The notes under the pieces: model-generated
What the model saw: the letters and a program-made list of their open reading frames with translations, nothing else
Database searches by the model: none
Told to the model about the DNA's origin: nothing
NCBI RefSeq assembly: GCF_028561755.1
Contig: NZ_JAQQTD010000003.1
Coordinates: 369,645-433,644 of the forward strand
DNA length: 64,000 nt
From: Altibacter sp. HG106
Lineage (GTDB): Bacteria; Bacteroidota; Bacteroidia; Flavobacteriales; Flavobacteriaceae
Reading direction: 5' to 3'
Part shown: piece by piece, positions 1 through 7,520 of the stretch
Layout of the letters: the number at the start of each line of letters is the position of its first letter
Position numbering within the stretch: the first letter of the stretch is position 1
Made by a program: the position numbers and the translations under genes

Positions 1-16
1 TATAAGACACAACCTC

Positions 17-1069
17 ATGAAAACAATCAAAGGACCCGCGGTATTTCTTGCCCAGTTTATGGACGATCACGCACCGTTTAATTCGTTAGACGGTCTCTGC
101 CAATGGGCCGCCGATCTGGGTTACAAAGGCATTCAAATTCCGACCTGGGAAACGCGCCTGATCGATCTCGACAAAGCTGGGGAAAGTAAAACCTACTGCG
201 ATGAACTCAAAGGAAAGATCAACGACTACGGATTAGAGATCACCGAATTGTCGACCCACCTCCAAGGGCAACTCGTAGCCGTACACCCGGCATACGACAT
301 CATGTTCGATAATTTCGCTCCGGAAGGCTATAAAAACAATCCAAAGAAGCGTACTGAATGGGCACGCCAACAATTGATCAGTGCCGCCAAAGCGAGTAAG
401 CACTTGGGATTAAAGGCGCATGCCACGTTTAGCGGTTCCCTGTTGTGGCATACCATGCATCCATGGCCGCAACGACCTGACGGACTCGTAGAAATGGGGT
501 TCAAAGAATTAGCGGAACGCTGGCTTCCGCTATTGAACGAATTTGAAGAAAATGGGGTGGCAGTATGCTATGAAATTCATCCCGGAGAAGACCTCCATGA
601 TGGGGTGACTTTTGAACGCTTTCTGGAAGCGACAAACAATCACAAGGCTGTAAATATTCTGTACGACCCGAGTCATTTCGTCCTTCAGCAATTAGACTAC
701 ATAGAATACATCGATCACTATCATGAATTCATCAAGTCCTTCCATGTAAAAGATTCAGAATTCAACCCCACCGGAAAGAAAGGAGCTTTTGGAGGCTATT
801 CCGACTGGCGCGATCGTGCCGGACGCTATCGTTCTCTCGGAGATGGCCAAATTGACTTTAAAACCATCTTTACGAAGCTCACCGAATACGGCTGTGACGT
901 CTGGGCGGTGATGGAATGGGAGTGCTGCGTGAAGAGTCCGGAACAAGGGGCCCGCGAAGGGGCACCCTTTATTCAGAAACACATTATCGAAGCCACAGAA
1001 AAAACCTTTGACGATTTCGCGGGAGCGGAAGTTGATAAAGAAAAACTGAAAAAAATACTCGGACTCTAA
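17..1069 (+). CDS. sugar phosphate isomerase/epimerase, TIM-barrel (AP endonuclease 2 family)
   Basis: 350-residue protein of the xylose-isomerase-like TIM-barrel family (PF01261). Members isomerise or epimerise sugars and sugar derivatives using a divalent metal held by Glu, Asp and His. Candidate ligands are visible: E186 and H188 in CYEIHPGE, D217 and H220 in YDPSHF, H243 in FHVKD, and E300 or E302 in VMEWEC. No signal peptide is seen, so it is probably cytoplasmic. It lies 10 bp upstream of two DUF1080 lipoproteins on the same strand, a pairing that suggests use of 3-keto-sugars or related carbohydrates. Family assignment is firm; the exact substrate cannot be read from sequence. Upstream operon members, if any, lie outside the window. 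Confidence 0.88.
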   Translation: MKTIKGPAVFLAQFMDDHAPFNSLDGLCQWAADLGYKGIQIPTWETRLIDLDKAGESKTYCDELKGKINDYGLEITELSTHLQGQLVAVHPAYDIMFDNFAPEGYKNNPKKRTEWARQQLISAAKASKHLGLKAHATFSGSLLWHTMHPWPQRPDGLVEMGFKELAERWLPLLNEFEENGVAVCYEIHPGEDLHDGVTFERFLEATNNHKAVNILYDPSHFVLQQLDYIEYIDHYHEFIKSFHVKDSEFNPTGKKGAFGGYSDWRDRAGRYRSLGDGQIDFKTIFTKLTEYGCDVWAVMEWECCVKSPEQGAREGAPFIQKHIIEATEKTFDDFAGAEVDKEKLKKILGL

Positions 1070-1079
1070 CACCAAGACC

Positions 1080-1904
1080 ATGAAACATATCCTTACCTTT
1101 TTTATTATCTTCGGAATGATCCTAAGCTGTAATTCTCCAAAAGAAGAGACAGTCGAAGCGAGCGAAACTCCTTCCGAAGCCACCACAGAAATGAACAATA
1201 CCAAGCAAGAACAGGAACCCACCAAACCCGAAGAAACCGAAGTGTGGGAACCCAAACCTGAAAAAATAAACCCTACAGGACAAAACGGGATTCCAAGCGA
1301 TGCCATCGTTTTGTTTGATGGCACCGATCTTTCTGCCTGGGAATCGGCCAACAAAGGCGGCGGTGACGCGCAATGGGAACTGAATGACGATGGCAGTATG
1401 ACGGTTGCCGACAAAACCGGAGACATTCAAACCAAGCAATCCTTTGGCAGTGTGCAGCTGCATCTGGAATGGCGCAGCAATCCAGAAAATACCCAAACCA
1501 ACCAAAACCGAAGCAATAGTGGGGTGTTCTTACAGAATCGCTATGAAGTTCAGATACTAGATAACAACAACAACGACACCTATGTTAATGGAATGGTAGG
1601 GTCAATCTACAAACAATCGCCGCCATTGGTCATGGCGGCAAAGCCTACAGGCGAATGGAACACCTACGACATTATCTTCCATGCCCCAGAATTTGACGAT
1701 GCGGGAGAACGCACCAAAGCGGGAACATTAACCGTATTACTCAACGGAGTCTTGATTCAAGATCATTTTGAATTGGAAGGCACCACCGAATACATCGGCT
1801 GGCCTAAAAATGACGCTCATGGAAAAGGCCCAATCAAGTTGCAGGACCATCAAGATCAAAGTGGTGTAAAATACCGAAATATTTGGGTGCGAGAATTAGA
1901 CTAG
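1080..1904 (+). CDS. DUF1080 (3-keto-disaccharide hydrolase family) lipoprotein
   Basis: 274 residues. A lipoprotein signal ends at C17 (LSC lipobox), followed by a Glu/Thr/Pro-rich linker to about residue 65, which suggests tethering to an outer membrane face. The DUF1080 domain (PF06439, concanavalin-like jelly roll) fills the rest, starting at VLFDGTDLSAW, with the SNSGVF and YEVQILD strands and ending YRNIWVREL. The family is associated with cleavage of 3-keto-glycosides; that activity is known for the family and inferred here. It is followed after 1 bp by a second, divergent DUF1080 lipoprotein, so the two are adjacent paralogs in one operon. Confidence 0.88.
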   Translation: MKHILTFFIIFGMILSCNSPKEETVEASETPSEATTEMNNTKQEQEPTKPEETEVWEPKPEKINPTGQNGIPSDAIVLFDGTDLSAWESANKGGGDAQWELNDDGSMTVADKTGDIQTKQSFGSVQLHLEWRSNPENTQTNQNRSNSGVFLQNRYEVQILDNNNNDTYVNGMVGSIYKQSPPLVMAAKPTGEWNTYDIIFHAPEFDDAGERTKAGTLTVLLNGVLIQDHFELEGTTEYIGWPKNDAHGKGPIKLQDHQDQSGVKYRNIWVRELD

Positions 1905-1905
1905 T

Positions 1906-2655
1906 ATGAAAACAACACATGTATTATTTCTAGGCATTGGACTGATAGTGCTAAGTTGCCAATCAAAACAAGACAAAAAACAGGTCGTAACCCAAGACGT
2001 CGCGATTGTGGAATCAATGCCTTTGAACGCAGATTGGAAAGTACTCTTCGACGGCACTTCCTTTGAACATTGGCGTGGTTACAATGACTCCGAGATGCCT
2101 TCAGAATGGTCGATCGACGGGGACGCTATGGTCTTTACACCCAGTGGCGAAGGTGGAAATAATATTGTTTCCAAAGAAACCTACACCAACTTCGTGCTTT
2201 CCCTAGAATGGAAAATCGCGGAAGGTGGCAACAGCGGTATTTTTTGGGGAGTTCATGAGGCTGAAGACCTCCCCGAGCCATATTTGTCCGGACCAGAAAT
2301 TCAGGTCCTGGATGACGCCAAACATCCCGATTCTTTTGTTGGAGAGGGCACTCATAAAGCCGGATCGCTGTATGATATGATCGCACCTAGCGATCTTTCA
2401 GTGGTGAACCCTGCGGAGGAATGGAATGCGTGCGAAATTACTATTGACCACAACAAGAACCAGGGAATGGTGACACTCAACGGAACCAAAATTGTTTCGT
2501 TTCCGGTACATGGTGCCGACTGGGATACCATGGTGGCTAATTCGAAATTTGCCAATTGGGAACACTTTGGCGTACATCGCAACGGGCACATTGGCCTCCA
2601 AGACCACGGTGATAAAGTGTGGTTTCGCAATATCAAGATCAAACCTCTAGAATAA
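1906..2655 (+). CDS. DUF1080 (3-keto-disaccharide hydrolase family) lipoprotein, second copy
   Basis: 249 residues, with a lipobox (LSC) placing the lipidated cysteine at C18. The DUF1080 core begins at VLFDGTSFEHW and includes GNSGIFWGV, PEIQVLDD and the terminal VWFRNIKIKPL strand. It lacks the long acidic linker of the upstream copy and differs through most of the domain, so it is an old paralog and not a recent duplicate. The start lies 1 bp after the previous stop, which indicates one transcript and probably coupled translation. Role inferred as extracytoplasmic processing of oxidised (3-keto) glycosides together with the epimerase at 17-1069. Confidence 0.88.
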   Translation: MKTTHVLFLGIGLIVLSCQSKQDKKQVVTQDVAIVESMPLNADWKVLFDGTSFEHWRGYNDSEMPSEWSIDGDAMVFTPSGEGGNNIVSKETYTNFVLSLEWKIAEGGNSGIFWGVHEAEDLPEPYLSGPEIQVLDDAKHPDSFVGEGTHKAGSLYDMIAPSDLSVVNPAEEWNACEITIDHNKNQGMVTLNGTKIVSFPVHGADWDTMVANSKFANWEHFGVHRNGHIGLQDHGDKVWFRNIKIKPLE

Positions 2656-2660
2656 CAGTT

Positions 2661-3017
2661 ATGAGTATGGAATGGCAAGAGATGATCGCCATCGGAAGTG
2701 TGAGCTTGCTTCTCGTGGTACTTTCTTGGTATTACAAAACCCATCCGCCAAAAAAAATAAATGAGTACTACGGTTATCGTACCCGACGCTCGATGAGCAA
2801 TCCTGAAATTTGGAAAGCAGCCAATCACCACAGCGCAAATAGATTTTGGGAAATGTCTTGGGCGCTTGTGGTCGTGGGCGTCATCCTCATGGTTTTTGAG
2901 CCACCCTACCCTGTCATCATTCACTGTGGGGCACTCTTGCTTGGTATCTTGTTCGCGTTTCTGGCAACCGAGAACTACCTCAACAAGCATTTCGATAAAA
3001 ACGGCAATCCCAAATAA
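2661..3017 (+). CDS. SdpI-family integral membrane protein
   Basis: 118 residues from ATG at 2661, five bases after the preceding stop. An in-frame upstream start at 2619 would overlap the DUF1080 gene and add no membrane feature, so it is not used. Three hydrophobic segments lie at about 6-24, 65-80 and 83-102. The family signature is clear: GYRT at 38-41 followed by N47, W51 and N55. SdpI of Bacillus gives immunity to the SdpC toxin, but most family members have no known role and no toxin gene is visible here. It may be co-transcribed with the DUF1080 genes. Confidence 0.8.
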   Translation: MSMEWQEMIAIGSVSLLLVVLSWYYKTHPPKKINEYYGYRTRRSMSNPEIWKAANHHSANRFWEMSWALVVVGVILMVFEPPYPVIIHCGALLLGILFAFLATENYLNKHFDKNGNPK

Positions 3018-3049
3018 AGGGTTTTTCGTTCCGCATGCATTAGAATTAG

Positions 3050-3057
3050 TACCTTTG
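3050..3057 (+). promoter_or_regulatory. predicted -7 box, yicC-gmk-nadD promoter
   Basis: TACCTTTG matches the Bacteroidota sigma-A -7 consensus TAnnTTTG and lies 18 bp before the yicC start, after the end of the previous gene. No clear -33 TTG element is present; only a T-rich stretch near 3022-3027. Confidence 0.5.
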
Positions 3058-3075
3058 TGCTCTTAAACACGTACT

Positions 3076-3933
3076 ATGATCCAGTCCATGACCGGCTACG
3101 GCAAAAGCATCCTGCAATTGCCTTCGAAAAAGATTACGATTGAAATAAAATCCTTGAACAGCAAGAACCTCGATCTTCACGCGAGAGTCCCTAGTTCATA
3201 CCGCGAGAAAGAGTTGGAACTCCGCAATCAGATCGCGCAATCATTATCTCGAGGAAAGGTAGATTTCAACCTGTATATTGAAGTAACGGGCGAAGCTACC
3301 CAAACAAAGGTGAATCAGGAGGTGGTAAAGGAATATATGAAGCAGCTTCAAGCCGTTTCCGATGGAGACGCTATAGATTTGCTCAAAATGGCGATCCGTC
3401 TCCCGGATGCCCTTAAAACCGAACGCGAAGAGATCGATCCGGCGGAGTACAAAAAAATTGTTTCCGGAGTGGAAGAAGCCTTAGCCGCCATCAATGAATA
3501 TCGCACCGATGAAGGAAAAACGTTGGAAACCGATTTCCACCAACGGGTGACCAATATCGACAGTTTATTAGATCAAGTAGTGGCTATGGACCCAGAACGG
3601 GTTGCCCATGTGAAGGATCGCCTACACAAGGCGGTGGCAGAAATCAAAGAATCGGTAGATGAAAACCGTTTCGAACAAGAACTGATCTATTATCTTGAAA
3701 AATACGACATTACTGAAGAGAAAGTACGACTTAAAAATCACTTAGATTACTTCAAAGAAACACTACAAAAGCCCGTTTCCAACGGAAAGAAACTAGGCTT
3801 TATTTCTCAAGAAATTGGCCGTGAGATCAACACTATTGGAAGTAAAGCCAATTACGCGCCCATGCAGCAATTGGTGGTGCAAATGAAAGACGAGCTAGAA
3901 AAAATAAAAGAACAAGCCCTAAACGTGCTGTAA
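3076..3933 (+). CDS. yicC: YicC/YloC family endoribonuclease
   Basis: 285 residues. It begins with the family hallmark MIQSMTGYG and ends with the DUF1732 region, where KKLGFISQE, GREINTIGSKAN and the C-terminal Lys/Glu-rich helix are conserved. E. coli YicC is an endoribonuclease acting on RNA; the same is inferred here. Length is normal for the family (about 290). The stop overlaps the gmk start by one base (TAATG), so yicC, gmk and nadD form a translationally coupled operon. The yicC-gmk neighbourhood is widespread in bacteria, which supports the assignment. Confidence 0.95.
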   Translation: MIQSMTGYGKSILQLPSKKITIEIKSLNSKNLDLHARVPSSYREKELELRNQIAQSLSRGKVDFNLYIEVTGEATQTKVNQEVVKEYMKQLQAVSDGDAIDLLKMAIRLPDALKTEREEIDPAEYKKIVSGVEEALAAINEYRTDEGKTLETDFHQRVTNIDSLLDQVVAMDPERVAHVKDRLHKAVAEIKESVDENRFEQELIYYLEKYDITEEKVRLKNHLDYFKETLQKPVSNGKKLGFISQEIGREINTIGSKANYAPMQQLVVQMKDELEKIKEQALNVL

Positions 3934-4526
3934 TGAAAGACGGAAAACTTATTGTTTTTTCGGCACCGTCCGGAAGTGGAAAAACAACCATAGTTCGCTA
4001 TCTCCTACAACAAAAAGAGTTAGATCTGGATTTTTCAGTATCGTGTACATCACGAGAACCTCGAGGTGACGAGAAACACGGAGAAAATTACTATTTCATT
4101 TCTCTGAAAGAGTTCAAACAACATATCAAGAATGGTGATTTTCTGGAGTGGGAAGAAGTCTATCGCGATAATTTCTACGGAACCCTAAAAAGTGAGGTAG
4201 AGCGTATTTGGAAGGCCGGAAAACACGTGATCTTCGATATTGATGTAGTGGGTGGCTTGCGCATCAAGAAAAAGTATCCGGAGCATACCCTGGCCGTTTT
4301 CGTGAAACCCCCCAGTGTGGACGAATTGAAAATCCGACTCAAAAAGCGGCGTACCGAAAGTGACGAGCGGATAAACATGCGTATTGCAAAGGCTTCGGTG
4401 GAATTGGCTACAGCGCCGCAATTCGATTTCATCATAGAAAACAACACCTTGGAAGTAGCCTTAAAAGAAGCCAAGGACCTGGTGTCTCGTTTTCTTTCCG
4501 ATGAACTTCAAATGGAAGAAGAATAA
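3933..4526 (+). CDS. gmk: guanylate kinase
   Basis: 197 residues. Phosphorylates GMP to GDP with ATP in the cytoplasm. The P-loop APSGSGKT is at 11-18. The GMP-binding part follows, with CTSREPRGDE near 38-47 (R41, R44) and GENYYF at 50-55. The lid region carries the RLKKR/ESDERI segment. Length matches bacterial Gmk. It overlaps yicC and nadD by one base at either end (TAATG), so expression is probably coupled to both. Confidence 0.97.
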   Translation: MKDGKLIVFSAPSGSGKTTIVRYLLQQKELDLDFSVSCTSREPRGDEKHGENYYFISLKEFKQHIKNGDFLEWEEVYRDNFYGTLKSEVERIWKAGKHVIFDIDVVGGLRIKKKYPEHTLAVFVKPPSVDELKIRLKKRRTESDERINMRIAKASVELATAPQFDFIIENNTLEVALKEAKDLVSRFLSDELQMEEE

Positions 4527-5116
4527 TGGCAGGTGCAAAAAAAATAGGCTTGTTCTTCGGAACCTTCAACCCTATTCACTCGGGCCACTTGATTATTGCA
4601 AATCATCTGGCGGAACACAGCGATCTCGATGCCATTTGGATGGTAGTGACCCCTCATAATCCCCATAAAAAAAAGAGCAGTCTTCTGGAAAACCACCACC
4701 GTCTGGCGATGGTGCGCATTGCTACGGAACACTACCCCAAACTAAGCGCCAGCAATATCGAATTCGACCTCCCGCAACCTAATTATACCGTCCACACCTT
4801 AGCCCATCTGGAAGAGAAACACCCCGAACATTCCTTTTGCTTGATTATGGGGGAAGATAATTTGAAAAGCTTTCCGAAGTGGAAAAATTACGAGGTCATT
4901 TTAGAGCGCTACGAATTGTACGTCTATCCCCGTATTAGTTCGGGCACGCTTCCGGAGCGCTTCCAAGACCACCCGAAGATCCATCGCATTGAGGCGCCTA
5001 TCATCGAATTGAGCGCGACCTTCATCCGAAAAAGTATTTCCGAAGGAAAAAACATACGCCCAATGATGCCGGACAACGTTTGGACCTATATGGACGAAAT
5101 GAATTTTTATCGCTAA
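4526..5116 (+). CDS. nadD: nicotinate-nucleotide adenylyltransferase
   Basis: 196 residues. Joins nicotinate mononucleotide with ATP to make deamido-NAD in NAD synthesis. Nucleotidyltransferase signatures are intact: GLFFGTFNPIHSGH with the HxGH box at 18-21, the NadD-typical GEDNL and FPKWKNYE region at 109-123, and the C-terminal SATFIR motif at 163-168. Length is normal. It is the last gene of the yicC-gmk-nadD operon and starts in a one-base overlap with gmk. Confidence 0.97.
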   Translation: MAGAKKIGLFFGTFNPIHSGHLIIANHLAEHSDLDAIWMVVTPHNPHKKKSSLLENHHRLAMVRIATEHYPKLSASNIEFDLPQPNYTVHTLAHLEEKHPEHSFCLIMGEDNLKSFPKWKNYEVILERYELYVYPRISSGTLPERFQDHPKIHRIEAPIIELSATFIRKSISEGKNIRPMMPDNVWTYMDEMNFYR

Positions 5117-5158
5117 AAAAACCGCCCCTCAAAACAAAATCCGTTAATCGGGGCGGTT
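5114..5158 (-). terminator. rho-independent terminator of the minus-strand lipoprotein gene
   Basis: A 9-bp perfect stem, AACCGCCCC at 5120-5128 with GGGGCGGTT at 5150-5158, loop 21 nt. Read on the minus strand it is followed by a run of T (5114-5119), so it terminates the gene ending at 5220. The plus-strand side has no T-run, so use by nadD transcripts is doubtful. Confidence 0.7.
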
Positions 5159-5219
5159 CCACTAAATAACCAACCAAAAAATCGATAGTGCTACGCGCTG
5201 GTTGTGCGCCTTAGCGTCG

Positions 5220-6146
5220 TTAAAACGTACTAATCTTAATCATTTCCTTTTCAATCGCCTCTGTTGAAAGTCGTAGTTTACCTTCTTTCGGACTTTTAAA
5301 CGGAATATATCCTTTGCCTCTAAATCGATACACAGTTCCTGAACTTTCATGAAACAATTCGATGGTACTATCATTGATAACGTTCAATTCAAAAAATTCA
5401 TTGCCCAAATAGTCGTAGTCTAATGTTAAATATTTAGTATAAAAATCTCCGGGGACGGGATCCACATTATAGATACCCGTGTAATCCCAGTATAAGTCAT
5501 TAATTGGCGTACCATTTGGATCTTGTGAGCTGCGGAAATTACCATCGCCTCCACCTGGCAAGAACTGTAGAAATTGTTCGTAGTCGAATTCATTTACTTC
5601 TCCGGTCGCGCTGGTATACGACTTCTCCCATGCGGTGTATTCCTGAAGGAAATAGTGAATATTATCATAGAAGAGGGCATCGTAATCAAAGGTGGTTCGC
5701 TGATACCCTACCAGGCGATAGCGCAGGTTCTGCGGTGGATAATACAAATCAATTTCGTGATTATTCACCTGAACTACATCAAAACTGTGAACGCCATCGA
5801 TGTCATGAGAGATATCTAATACAAAATCGAAGGTATCGTAGAAACCAACATCGATTCCGTAGCCATAGCCTTGATCACCAATACCTACCAGATTGTTGTT
5901 GGCGAATACCGTTCCGCCCTGAAAGGAAAGTGTAAACGCTTTTTGAACAAAGGGTATGTACCCTGAACCACTTGAGCGATTAACATCTACATACCACAGT
6001 TCGTATGAAGACAGTAACTCACCCAGGGTAATGGCTGGAGTTGGATCTACCACAATTGGGTCTTCCTCGATAATTACTTCTGAATAGCAACTTGTAAGGG
6101 TAAGCGCCAGTAGCGCCGCAGCTAAAAAAGTGTGTAGTGTCTTCAT
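5220..6146 (-). CDS. hypothetical lipoprotein
   Basis: 308 residues. An N-terminal lipoprotein signal ends in TSC with the lipidated cysteine at C20. The mature part is rich in Tyr, Asp and Phe and predicted mostly beta. It repeats phrases such as YDYLGNEFFELN and ends with a RFRGKGYIPF segment. I do not recognise a characterised family. It stands alone between nadD and gpsA with its own terminator. It should not inherit a nadD-type name from its neighbour, as no nucleotidyltransferase motif is present. Likely envelope-anchored; function unknown. Confidence 0.75.
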   Translation of the reverse strand: MKTLHTFLAAALLALTLTSCYSEVIIEEDPIVVDPTPAITLGELLSSYELWYVDVNRSSGSGYIPFVQKAFTLSFQGGTVFANNNLVGIGDQGYGYGIDVGFYDTFDFVLDISHDIDGVHSFDVVQVNNHEIDLYYPPQNLRYRLVGYQRTTFDYDALFYDNIHYFLQEYTAWEKSYTSATGEVNEFDYEQFLQFLPGGGDGNFRSSQDPNGTPINDLYWDYTGIYNVDPVPGDFYTKYLTLDYDYLGNEFFELNVINDSTIELFHESSGTVYRFRGKGYIPFKSPKEGKLRLSTEAIEKEMIKISTF

Positions 6147-6322
6147 AGGTCAAAACTTTAAAATTCTGTTAATCAAAAACGAAAAGCATGCCAAACTTTT
6201 ATATAACTGGTTTTCAAATACTTATATGGTAATAAAAGCGTCTAATCACCTTCAAAATGGTTTCAATTGCAAAAAGAATGAACGCATTCTGCAAAAACGC
6301 GGAAGAAACGTTGTGGTTTGTG

Positions 6323-6330
6323 TATTTTTG
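6323..6330 (+). promoter_or_regulatory. predicted -7 box of gpsA
   Basis: TATTTTTG fits TAnnTTTG and lies 24 bp upstream of the gpsA start. A convincing -33 element is not seen. Confidence 0.4.
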
Positions 6331-6354
6331 ATAGAATCGTAAAACCAAGGATCG

Positions 6355-7359
6355 ATGTCACAACCTCCTAAAGTAGCTGTATTTGGGGGCGGAAGCTGGG
6401 CGACCGCCATCGTAAAAATGTTATGCGAAAATTTAGACGAAGTGGGCTGGTATATGCGAAGCGTGTATGCCCTTGAACATATCAAAAAAACGCAGCACAA
6501 CCCGAATTATCTCAGTTCGGTTGAATTTCAAACAGGGCGACTCAAAATGAGCAACGACATCAATGAAATGGTTGCCTATGCCGAATACTTGATCTTTGTG
6601 ATCCCTTCAGCTTTTGTTGAAAGTGAATTACAGCAAATAACGGTGCCCTTTCAGGAAAAAGCGATTTTTTCAGCCATCAAAGGAATCGTTCCTGAAAGTA
6701 GTTTGATCGTAGGAGATCATTTTTATACCCATTACAATGTTCCGTTTAAAAATATTGGGGTCATTACCGGGCCGTGTCACGCGGAAGAAGTGGCCTTAGA
6801 ACGGCTCTCCTACCTCACGATCGCATGCGCCGATGAAAAGAAATCAAAAGCCATGGCTGCCCTACTGGAAAGCGACTACATAAAATGCGCTACTAGCGAC
6901 GATGTGATTGGTACTGAGTATGCGGCCATGCTCAAGAATATTTACGCTATTGCTGCCGGAATAGCCCATGGTTTAGGCTATGGCGATAATTTTCAAAGCG
7001 TGTTGATGAGCAATGCCATCCGTGAGATGAAGCGCTACGTTAAAAAGGTTCACAAGATGAAACGCGACATCAATCAATCCGCCTATTTGGGTGATCTGTT
7101 AGTTACGGGATATTCTGTTTTTAGTCGGAATCGCATGTTCGGCAATATGATTGGCAAAGGGTATACGGTCAAGAGCGCACAAATGGAAATGAGCATGATC
7201 GCCGAAGGGTATTATGCGGCCAAAAGCGCCTATCACCTCAACAAGCAAAAAGGAAAGAAAAAAGCCAAAACACCCATCATCAATGCGGTATATGAGGTCT
7301 TGTACGAAGGAAAAGAGCCGAAACGCATCTTCGCGAAATTGACGGAAAAGTTGAACTAA
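6355..7359 (+). CDS. gpsA: NAD(P)H-dependent glycerol-3-phosphate dehydrogenase
   Basis: 334 residues. Reduces dihydroxyacetone phosphate to sn-glycerol 3-phosphate, the backbone for phospholipids. The Rossmann motif GGGSWATA is at 11-18, the substrate-loop GPCHAEE at 139-145, and the catalytic lysine is K194 in MLKNIYAIAAG. The C-terminal domain keeps GDLLVTGYS and SRNRMFG. Length is standard. The protein is cytoplasmic and the gene is monocistronic here. Confidence 0.95.
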   Translation: MSQPPKVAVFGGGSWATAIVKMLCENLDEVGWYMRSVYALEHIKKTQHNPNYLSSVEFQTGRLKMSNDINEMVAYAEYLIFVIPSAFVESELQQITVPFQEKAIFSAIKGIVPESSLIVGDHFYTHYNVPFKNIGVITGPCHAEEVALERLSYLTIACADEKKSKAMAALLESDYIKCATSDDVIGTEYAAMLKNIYAIAAGIAHGLGYGDNFQSVLMSNAIREMKRYVKKVHKMKRDINQSAYLGDLLVTGYSVFSRNRMFGNMIGKGYTVKSAQMEMSMIAEGYYAAKSAYHLNKQKGKKKAKTPIINAVYEVLYEGKEPKRIFAKLTEKLN

Positions 7360-7487
7360 CCCCTTTAAAAACTAGCAAAAACTACCTTTTATCGGTGTAA
7401 TACTACCGTTTGACTACGTCTTCATAAATGTTATCAAAATAGTAAAGTTTTAACCTGCTGAGGCTAGGTATCTTAAAAATTTTAACA

Positions 7488-7495
7488 TATCTTTG
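7488..7495 (+). promoter_or_regulatory. predicted -7 box of the large T9SS protein gene
   Basis: TATCTTTG fits TAnnTTTG and is 25 bp upstream of the ATG at 7521. The preceding 130 bp are AT-rich and hold no gene. Confidence 0.5.
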
Positions 7496-7520
7496 AGTTA
7501 GAACCAAATAAATTTTGATC

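Noticed and set aside
755..1426. 223-residue reading frame on the minus strand over the epimerase and first DUF1080 gene
   Set aside because: It covers two clearly real plus-strand genes, has no recognisable domain and reads as low-quality sequence.
5120..5158. Terminator for the nadD operon
   Set aside because: The stem is real, but a T-run is present only on the minus strand, so it is assigned to the lipoprotein gene ending at 5220.
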